Positions 1 to 5,194 of a stretch of 5,343 nt of DNA are shown here, piece by piece (position 1 is the stretch's first letter; the number at the start of each line of letters is the position of its first letter). The stretch comes from an uncultured Arcobacter sp. GTDB taxonomy: Bacteria; Campylobacterota; Campylobacteria; Campylobacterales; Arcobacteraceae. A model generated the notes under the pieces. The model had not been told where the DNA came from. It searched no databases and worked only from the letters and a program-made list of their open reading frames with translations. The translations under genes were made by a program, and so were the position numbers. The DNA lies in the NCBI GenBank assembly GCA_913054415.1, contig CAJXII010000103.1:1-5343 (forward strand). The letters are read 5' to 3'.

Positions 1-60
1 TAATCCAGACTCTTGTTTTTCTTTTAATCTATAACTATCACCTTGAATATTAATACTATT
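1..60 (-). pseudogene. Probable C-terminal fragment of an IS21-family IstB-like ATP-binding protein
   Basis: Reading the minus strand from 60 down to 1 gives 20 open codons containing GDSYRLKEKQ and ending in ESGL at the window edge. From memory, a short beta strand followed by G-(D/E)-S-Y-R-L-(K/R) and a basic tail is typical of the extreme C-terminus of IstB, the AAA+ helper ATPase of IS21-family transposons. The frame has an in-frame TAA at 61-63 and a TGA further upstream (82-84), with no start codon or ATPase motifs between, so the Walker A/B part is not attached. It therefore looks like a remnant, or a new junction, rather than a complete gene. Its direction is the same as the kinase operon. 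The match is short (about 17 informative residues), so identification is tentative; chance similarity in an AT-rich intergenic region is the main alternative. Confidence 0.45.
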
Positions 61-100
61 TTACTTTAGTCCCCCATGCTCTCATACTGGAGCAATCACA

Positions 101-1384
101 TCAGAGCTTACAAGTTGGATGAGTTTCTAGTTCAAGTCTTGAGATTGTTCCTTGTTTATTATCTTTTCGATTTTCTATAGAAATTTTAGCACCAATAGTA
201 TCAGCAGCACTTTTTGCCAAAAACAATCCAAGCCCAGCACCACTTTCTTTACCTTTTCGTTGAAATGGAGCAAAAAGATCGATATTTTCATCACAACCTA
301 TACCCTCATCTATCACTTCAACTCTCAAATAATATTGGTTAGCATCTATTTTGATCATAATCTGTTTATTTTCAGGAGTGAACTTTATAGCATTTTGGAC
401 AAAATTTTGTATAATCTGATTAAGAAGTGTAGGTTGTAAAAATGTGATAAACTTCTCTACATTTGTTTCTAAGCTCATTTTGATATGTTTTTGATTTGCT
501 AAAAGTTGATAATCCTCTAATTTTATCCGTAAAAAATCAACAATATCAACCTCCATAGGCTTTTCAAATTGAGCTCCCTCTTGTCTTCCCATATTTAAAA
601 TAGAACTTACCATCTTATTCATTTGATCTATTTGTTCTATATGGATTCTTAGAGTCTCTTCATATTTTTCTATATCTCTTTTTTTTCTTAAAGTTACTTC
701 ACTTTTTAGTTTCATAACAGCAAGTGGTGTTTTAAGCTCATGTGCTGTTCCTATAAAAAGCTCTTTTTGATATTTGAGATAACTTTGTATCCGTTGTGTT
801 AAATTATTAACTGAATTTGCCAAAGGGATAAACTCCTCTGGCAACTTATTTGTATCTATTTTAGTCAAAGAATTTTCATCCATTTTAGATAGTTTTTTCG
901 TAAGATTTAATATAGGTGCTAATAATGTTTTTGATACAGTAAAAGCATATAATACTATCATTATCAATCCACCAATACCTAAAAACAATAGATTTCCAAA
1001 AATCTTATTTAACATAGCTATTGCATCATTGATATTTTCTGTAATTTGTAAAAATTGATGAGTTTTTATATTAAATGGATATAGTAACTGTATAAAATGA
1101 TCATTACCAACTTTATATTTTCTATAAACCATCTGATCAAGATCATCTATTTGCACCATATCTATAGTAATATTTGATAAAACAAGCTGAATATCACGAG
1201 TTGATTTGTTTGTGGTGCTTAGTTTGTATATAAGTTGAGCATCTTTGAGAAGTTTGTTTGATACCTCTTCATAAATTGTCGCTTTGATAAAGCCATAAAA
1301 TATAAATGATAATATAACTATAAAAAGTGTAGTAGCAATTATAAGCTTTTGATAAAATTGCTTATAAATGCTTTTAGATTGCAT
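101..1384 (-). CDS. Membrane-bound sensor histidine kinase, partner of the adjacent response regulator
   Basis: A complete 427-residue inner-membrane sensor kinase. Seen in order: a first membrane segment at about residues 14-34, a periplasmic region of about 95 residues (35-129) with no domain I recognise, a second membrane segment at about 130-150, a HAMP linker at about 151-205 (with the usual proline at 157), a HisKA dimerisation domain with the phospho-acceptor His215 in AHELKTPL, and a HATPase_c domain with the N box QNFVQNAIKF (Asn331), the G1 box DEGIG (359-363) and the G2 box GAGLGL (382-387). All catalytic motifs are intact, so it should autophosphorylate and pass phosphate to Asp51 of the regulator encoded just upstream. 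The ATG at 1382-1384 is the only reasonable start: an in-frame stop lies shortly before it and no other Met follows for many residues. It starts 8 bases after the regulator stop codon and has no good Shine-Dalgarno sequence, which suggests translational coupling. The ligand is unknown. The last eight residues (ETHPTCKL) run past the usual end of the ATPase domain. Confidence 0.95.
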   Translation of the reverse strand: MQSKSIYKQFYQKLIIATTLFIVILSFIFYGFIKATIYEEVSNKLLKDAQLIYKLSTTNKSTRDIQLVLSNITIDMVQIDDLDQMVYRKYKVGNDHFIQLLYPFNIKTHQFLQITENINDAIAMLNKIFGNLLFLGIGGLIMIVLYAFTVSKTLLAPILNLTKKLSKMDENSLTKIDTNKLPEEFIPLANSVNNLTQRIQSYLKYQKELFIGTAHELKTPLAVMKLKSEVTLRKKRDIEKYEETLRIHIEQIDQMNKMVSSILNMGRQEGAQFEKPMEVDIVDFLRIKLEDYQLLANQKHIKMSLETNVEKFITFLQPTLLNQIIQNFVQNAIKFTPENKQIMIKIDANQYYLRVEVIDEGIGCDENIDLFAPFQRKGKESGAGLGLFLAKSAADTIGAKISIENRKDNKQGTISRLELETHPTCKL

Positions 1385-1392
1385 AGGAGATT

Positions 1393-2079
1393 TTATGCCT
1401 CTTGATCATCTTCTGAAGGTGGATAACAAAATCTATATCCTCTTCTTCTTATTGTTTCTATTGTAGAGATATTTAGTGGTTTATCCATTTTTTGTCTAAT
1501 CTGATTGATAGCTACTTCTATAACATTTGGAGTAACAAGTTCTGGTTCTTCCCAAATAGCATCTAAAAGTTGCTCTTTTGAAACGATTTGATCTCTATGT
1601 CTTGCAAGATGTGTTAAAACTTCAAAAGGTTTACCTTTTAGCTCTATCTCTACACCATCATATATGATTTTTTCTTCATCTGGATTGATAGCTAGTGATT
1701 CTATTTCAATGATATTTGTTCCACCAAATCTAAGTCTACACTCAATTCTAGCAAGTAAAACATCAAAATCAAATGGTTTTTTGATATAATCATCAGCACC
1801 AGTTTTTAGAGCTTTTATTTCACTCTCTTTGTCATCTCTTGCACTTACAACAACAACTGAAGTTCTTCCACTTCTATTTTTTACAATTTTTGTTAATTCT
1901 AACCCATCACCATCTGGCAACATCCAATCAGTTAAAACTAAATCATAATTTCTAATATCTATAAAGTATTCTGCATCTTTAAAATTTTCTGCTATATCTA
2001 CTTGATATCCAAAATCTTGTAGCCCCTCTTGTAGTGTTCTATTTAATGTGCTTTCATCTTCTACGATTAATATTCTCAT
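1393..2079 (-). CDS. hsrA/cosR-like: OmpR-family response regulator of the HsrA/CosR type, with intact phosphorylation site
   Basis: A 228-residue OmpR/PhoB-class transcription factor. The receiver domain (1-115) shows the full acidic pocket Glu7-Asp8, the phospho-acceptor Asp51 in LTDWMLPDGDG, Ser79, and Lys101 in KKPF. The winged-helix domain (about 122-222) contains LKGKPFEVLTHLARHRDQIV, LLDAIWEEPELVTPNVIEVA and RRRGYRFCYP. I recognise these as nearly identical to HP1043 (HsrA) of Helicobacter pylori and Cj0355c (CosR) of Campylobacter jejuni, essential global regulators of metabolism and oxidative-stress genes. In those species the protein is an orphan without the normal acceptor aspartate; here the aspartate is present and a kinase gene follows, which is the notable difference. 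Cys218 corresponds to the redox-sensitive cysteine reported for CosR; a second cysteine is at 114. The ATG at 2077-2079 is preceded by AAGGG at 2091-2095, 11 bases away. Transcription probably starts from the extended -10 at 2137-2145. Confidence 0.95.
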   Translation of the reverse strand: MRILIVEDESTLNRTLQEGLQDFGYQVDIAENFKDAEYFIDIRNYDLVLTDWMLPDGDGLELTKIVKNRSGRTSVVVVSARDDKESEIKALKTGADDYIKKPFDFDVLLARIECRLRFGGTNIIEIESLAINPDEEKIIYDGVEIELKGKPFEVLTHLARHRDQIVSKEQLLDAIWEEPELVTPNVIEVAINQIRQKMDKPLNISTIETIRRRGYRFCYPPSEDDQEA

Positions 2080-2100
2080 ATTTTTGTTATCCCTTGTAAA

Positions 2101-2117
2101 CTTAATATTTTATTAAG
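2101..2117. repeat. Perfect 7-bp inverted repeat in the response regulator leader
   Basis: CTTAATA and TATTAAG are perfect inverted repeats separated by TTT. The site lies between the predicted regulator promoter and its ribosome binding site (2091-2095), so it would be in the 5' leader of the mRNA, about 20 bases from the start codon. Each arm carries TTAA next to G/C, resembling the TTTAAG motifs further upstream in opposite orientations. It could be an operator half-site pair or a weak AT-only RNA hairpin; in DNA this AT-rich, chance cannot be excluded. Confidence 0.4.
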
Positions 2118-2136
2118 CTTTATTTTTTAAAATCGG

Positions 2137-2145
2137 ATTATAGCA
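2137..2145 (-). promoter_or_regulatory. Extended -10 promoter for the response regulator-kinase operon
   Basis: The minus strand reads TGCTATAAT, a perfect TATAAT hexamer (2137-2142) with an extended TGn element (2143-2145). The -35 region is weak (TTTAAA-like), as is usual for the main sigma factor promoters of Campylobacterota, which rely on the -10 and on periodic T-rich DNA upstream. Transcription would begin near 2130, giving a leader of about 50 bases before the ATG at 2079. Confidence 0.7.
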
Positions 2146-2159
2146 TAAAATTTGATAAA

Positions 2160-2222
2160 TTTAAAGTCTTTTTAAGTTAAATTTTAAAAAATATTTAAGT
2201 TAGAGATTTACTTTAAGTTTAA
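2160..2222. promoter_or_regulatory. Array of TTTAA motifs at roughly helical spacing; candidate operator for the HsrA/CosR-like regulator
   Basis: TTTAA begins at 2160, 2171, 2183, 2194 and 2218, with a TTTAC variant at 2207, so steps are 11, 12, 11, 13 and 11 bases. Longer TTTAAGTT copies occur at 2171, 2194 and 2212. OmpR/PhoB-family regulators bind tandem direct repeats about 11 bases apart on one face of the helix, and TTAAG-type repeats have been reported, from memory, for HsrA/CosR. The array lies just upstream of the -10 elements facing both ways. The alternative is the T-rich periodicity that replaces the -35 box in Campylobacter promoters. Binding is inferred, not shown. Confidence 0.45.
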
Positions 2223-2260
2223 ATTAAAGAATATTTTTCAGTAAGATCATAATACTATTG

Positions 2261-2269
2261 TGGTAAAAT
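2261..2269 (+). promoter_or_regulatory. Extended -10 promoter for the ppi-fba operon
   Basis: TGGTAAAAT is a TGn extension followed by TAAAAT, one mismatch from TATAAT. There is no clear -35 hexamer, which fits Campylobacterota promoters. A start near 2276 would leave a leader of about 20 bases carrying the AAGGAA ribosome binding site. This position also argues against the GTG at 2260 as a translation start. Confidence 0.6.
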
Positions 2270-2284
2270 ACAAAATCAAAAATC

Positions 2285-2290
2285 AAGGAA
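2285..2290 (+). promoter_or_regulatory. Ribosome binding site fixing the ppi start at 2296
   Basis: AAGGAA is followed by a 5-base spacer and the ATG at 2296-2298. It supports this ATG over the in-frame GTG at 2260, which has no such sequence and would put extra residues in front of the signal peptide. Confidence 0.8.
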
Positions 2291-2295
2291 TTAAA

Positions 2296-3120
2296 ATGCA
2301 AAAACAATTTAGAAATATTGCACTTGCTACTATGATATTATCAGGTAGTTTATATGCTGTATCAAACACTCAAAACAAAGTATATGCAGTAGTAAATGGT
2401 GAGAAAATAACTCAGTCATTACTAGATGCTTCTTTAGCTAGAGAGGGAAAACAGTTCCAATCTCTTCCACAAGATCAACAAAAACAAGTTTTAAAACAAG
2501 TAGTTGATAGTAAAATATTATCTCAATATGCTCTTAAAACCAATGCAGTCAAAGATCCTATGTATATAGAAGCTGTAAAAAATCTAAAAGAGGATCTTGC
2601 TCTTCAGGTTTGGATGAAATCTTTAAGAGATAGTATAGAAGTATCATCTAGTGATATGAAATCATTCTATAAAAATAATTCAAAATTATTTAAACAACCA
2701 GAACAATACAAAGCAAGACATATTTTAGTAAAAACTAAAAAAGAGGCTCAAAACCTTATAGATCAACTAAAAAAATCTACAAATGTAAAAGGTAAATTTA
2801 TAGCTTTAGCAAAAAAATACTCAACAGGTCCAAGTGCTACTAATGGTGGTGATTTAGGTTGGTTTGCTCTTAGAATGATGGTGCCTGAATTTGGTAATGC
2901 TTTGAAAAAGATGAAAATTGGATCATTTACAAAATCTCCTGTAAAAAGTAATTATGGTTTTCATGTAATATATCTTGAGGATAAAAAACCAGCTTCAACA
3001 ATCAAATATGAGCAGATAAAAGATAAAATAAAAGCAACTCTTGTTCAAAAACAGTTTTTAGATAAAATTAAATCTAAACTAAATACATTATCAAAAAAAG
3101 CAAAAGTAGAATATAAATAA
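2296..3120 (+). CDS. cbf2/peb4-like: Periplasmic peptidyl-prolyl cis-trans isomerase/chaperone, PEB4 (Cbf2)-like
   Basis: A 274-residue secreted parvulin-type foldase. An N-terminal signal peptide (charged MQKQFRN, hydrophobic core, SLYA end) is probably cut after Ala21. Residues about 28-135 form a SurA-like N-terminal chaperone region starting with VYAVVNGEKIT. The parvulin (rotamase) domain spans about 136-230 with ARHILVKT, YSTGPSATNGGDLGWF, MVPEFGNAL and NYGFHVIYLED, and a basic helical tail of about 40 residues follows. Length and layout match C. jejuni PEB4 (about 273 residues), a periplasmic chaperone that helps outer-membrane proteins fold and affects adhesion and biofilm. The aldolase gene begins 10 bases after the stop codon, the same pairing as I recall for Cj0596-Cj0597, so the two are very likely co-transcribed. 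The start is set by the AAGGAA site and the signal peptide. SurA or PpiC-type names would be alternative labels for the same broad family. Confidence 0.93.
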   Translation: MQKQFRNIALATMILSGSLYAVSNTQNKVYAVVNGEKITQSLLDASLAREGKQFQSLPQDQQKQVLKQVVDSKILSQYALKTNAVKDPMYIEAVKNLKEDLALQVWMKSLRDSIEVSSSDMKSFYKNNSKLFKQPEQYKARHILVKTKKEAQNLIDQLKKSTNVKGKFIALAKKYSTGPSATNGGDLGWFALRMMVPEFGNALKKMKIGSFTKSPVKSNYGFHVIYLEDKKPASTIKYEQIKDKIKATLVQKQFLDKIKSKLNTLSKKAKVEYK

Positions 3121-3130
3121 AGGATACAAT

Positions 3131-4198
3131 ATGGCAGTATTAGATATAGTTCAACCAGGTGTTTTAACAGGTAGTGAAGCAAAAAAATTATTTGATTATG
3201 CTAAACAAAACAATTTTGCAATTCCAGCGGTTAATGTAGTAAATACAGAATCAATCAATGGTGTTTTAGAATCAGCTAGTAAAAATAATTCTCCTATTAT
3301 ATTACAATTTAGCAATGGTGGTGCTAAGTTTTTTGCTGGTGCTGGATGCCCTAGTAAAGATGCAGCAATCTTAGGAGCTATAAGTGGTGCAAATCATATA
3401 CATACAATGGCAAAAGCTTATGGTGTTCCTGTAGTGCTACATACTGACCATGCAGCACGAAAATTACTTCCTTGGATAGATGGATTACTAGAAGCTAGTA
3501 AAGAGTATTACAAACAACACAATAGACCACTTTTTACATCTCATATGTTAGATCTAAGTGAAGAGAGTATTGAAGATAATATCGATACTTGTGTAGAGTA
3601 TTTTAAAACTATGTCATCTTTAGATATGATGATTGAAATCGAGTTAGGAATTACAGGTGGAGAAGAGGATGGTGTAGATAATAGTGATATTGATAATGCA
3701 CTACTTTATACTCAACCAAGTGAAGTTATGTATGCTTATGAAAGATTAGATCAAATCAGTCCAAACTTTACAATAGCGGCTAGTTTTGGAAATGTTCATG
3801 GAGTATATAAACCTGGAAATGTAGTTTTAACTCCAAGAATTTTAGACAATTCACAAAAATATATTCACGAAAATCTAAATTGCGATGCTAAACCTGTAAA
3901 TTTTGTATTTCATGGTGGAAGTGGAAGCACAAAAGATGAGATCAAAGAGGCTATTAGCTATGGTGTGATTAAGATGAATATTGATACTGATACTCAATGG
4001 GCATTTTGGGATGGTGTCAGAGGTTTTGTATCTAAAAATTATGATTATCTACAAAGTCAAATAGGTAATCCAGATGGAGAAGATAAACCAAACAAAAGTT
4101 ATTATGATCCACGAAAATGGCTAAGAGCTGGGCAAGAAAATTTAGTGATTAGAGTAACTGAAGCTTTTGAAGATCTAAACTGCCTAAATAAAAACTAA
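3131..4198 (+). CDS. fba: Class II (zinc-dependent) fructose-bisphosphate aldolase
   Basis: A full-length 355-residue cytoplasmic enzyme that reversibly splits fructose 1,6-bisphosphate into dihydroxyacetone phosphate and glyceraldehyde 3-phosphate. In Campylobacterota, many of which lack phosphofructokinase, it mainly serves gluconeogenesis. It is of the class IIA (FbaA) type and lines up with E. coli FbaA at an offset of three residues: catalytic Asp106 and zinc-binding His107 in HTDHAARK, Glu171 in IEIELGITGGEEDGVDNS, zinc ligands His223 in NVHGVYKPGN and His261 in HGGSGS, and substrate-binding Asn283 and Asp285 in KMNIDTDTQW. All catalytic residues are present. The ATG at 3131 has AAAGGA at 3119-3124, overlapping the upstream stop codon, with a 6-base spacer. 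It is the second gene of the ppi-fba operon and is followed by a hairpin terminator. Confidence 0.97.
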   Translation: MAVLDIVQPGVLTGSEAKKLFDYAKQNNFAIPAVNVVNTESINGVLESASKNNSPIILQFSNGGAKFFAGAGCPSKDAAILGAISGANHIHTMAKAYGVPVVLHTDHAARKLLPWIDGLLEASKEYYKQHNRPLFTSHMLDLSEESIEDNIDTCVEYFKTMSSLDMMIEIELGITGGEEDGVDNSDIDNALLYTQPSEVMYAYERLDQISPNFTIAASFGNVHGVYKPGNVVLTPRILDNSQKYIHENLNCDAKPVNFVFHGGSGSTKDEIKEAISYGVIKMNIDTDTQWAFWDGVRGFVSKNYDYLQSQIGNPDGEDKPNKSYYDPRKWLRAGQENLVIRVTEAFEDLNCLNKN

Positions 4199-4212
4199 AC
4201 AACTAATTTATT

Positions 4213-4234
4213 AGCAAGGTTTTTACCTTGCTTT
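4213..4234 (+). terminator. Intrinsic terminator after fba
   Basis: AGCAAGGT (4213-4220) and ACCTTGCT (4225-4232) form a perfect 8-bp stem with a TTTT loop, 14 bases after the fba stop codon. The T tail is short (TTAT). The gene on the other strand stops at 4242, so the same hairpin may end transcription from both sides of this convergent junction. On the minus strand it is followed by AATAAATTAG, which is a poorer tail. Confidence 0.75.
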
Positions 4235-4241
4235 ATAATCC

Positions 4242-5192
4242 TTAATACTCTTCTAATAATTTCTCTTTTTTATAATATCGTTTAGCTGCTTTATGTAGTG
4301 GAGCACCCAATGCTTTTAAAATATTAGTTTTTGTCATATTTACATATGCTTTGTTTAAATTTTTAAATTGTTGCAAGTTTTGGACAATAACTTTAACAAC
4401 TTCAGTAGCAACACTATCATCTAAATCAGATGTAGTTACAATACTTATTTTAGGACCAAATGAATATCTTTTATCGATACCCTTATATGTATTTGCTACT
4501 ATTGTTGTTTTTACATAATATGGAAATTGATTTAAAATATTATATAATGGTGGGAAATTCTTTTCTGTAATATTTACAATATCCATATCATACTTAACTG
4601 CTAAATGTCTTAACATAACATTTGATGTATTTGATAAAGTGAAATACCCATCAAGTTTTTCATCTTTTAGTTGCTTTTCTAGTTGATCATCATCTAAATA
4701 ACTAATATTTATTTTTGATCTATTTAATGATGAAGAATCAAATAATCTATTAACTAAAGTTGCCACTTCACTATCTTTTGGTCCAAAGTTAATATTTTTA
4801 CCTTCCATATTATAAAGTTTTTTAATTTTTGATGATTTAGTTACTACAAAATTTAATGGTTCTACATATAGTGTCATTAAAACTCTTAAATTCTTTTGTG
4901 GATGATTTTTAAATACACCCAATCCATTATAAGCTTGATATACCATATCACTTTGAGCAATAGCAATATCAATTTTACCTTTTTGAAGTTCCTTTAAATT
5001 ATCTTTTAAACCATCACTTGGCTCTGGTAAACATCTTAAATGACTACCATTAACCCTATCATTATTTACCATTAAACATATATTTCCACCTGTTGGAAAA
5101 TATAAACTATTAAGTGGGCCAGTTCCGATTGTTATAAGATCCAATGCAAATATATTACTTACTAATACAATTAAATATAATAATTTTTTCAT
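4242..5192 (-). CDS. TAXI-family TRAP transporter solute-binding protein, periplasmic
   Basis: A 316-residue secreted binding protein. Residues 1-16 (MKKLLYLIVLVSNIFA) are a signal peptide with likely cleavage before LDLITIGTG. Family marks are ITIGTGPLNSLYFPTGG (20-36), LRCLPEPSDGLKDNLKEL (52-69), the strongly conserved AIAQSDMVYQAYNG (77-90), and a C-terminal APLHKAAKRYY. TAXI proteins capture small organic solutes, often dicarboxylates or amino acids such as glutamate, and pass them to a fused DctQM-type TRAP permease; the ligand here cannot be read from the sequence. No permease is in the window, so it may be an orphan, may use a permease elsewhere, or may feed a sensor. The start is the ATG at 5190-5192, with AAAGG at 5199-5203 and a 6-base spacer; the TTG at 5198 abuts that site and is rejected. 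It is convergent with fba and begins 2 bases after the stop of the partial upstream frame. Confidence 0.9.
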   Translation of the reverse strand: MKKLLYLIVLVSNIFALDLITIGTGPLNSLYFPTGGNICLMVNNDRVNGSHLRCLPEPSDGLKDNLKELQKGKIDIAIAQSDMVYQAYNGLGVFKNHPQKNLRVLMTLYVEPLNFVVTKSSKIKKLYNMEGKNINFGPKDSEVATLVNRLFDSSSLNRSKINISYLDDDQLEKQLKDEKLDGYFTLSNTSNVMLRHLAVKYDMDIVNITEKNFPPLYNILNQFPYYVKTTIVANTYKGIDKRYSFGPKISIVTTSDLDDSVATEVVKVIVQNLQQFKNLNKAYVNMTKTNILKALGAPLHKAAKRYYKKEKLLEEY

Positions 5193-5194
5193 TA

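Noticed and set aside
76..93. Hairpin after the kinase as an intrinsic terminator
   Set aside because: The stem is only 5 bp and on the minus strand it is followed by TGGGGGAC rather than a T tract.
152..439. A 95-codon plus-strand open frame inside the kinase gene
   Set aside because: It lies fully antisense to the kinase ATPase domain, has no ribosome binding site and no recognisable protein features; it is a shadow of the real gene.
2260..2295. GTG at 2260 as the start of the peptidyl-prolyl isomerase
   Set aside because: It overlaps the predicted -10 element, lacks a ribosome binding site and would add a basic extension before the signal peptide; the ATG at 2296 has AAGGAA at the right distance.
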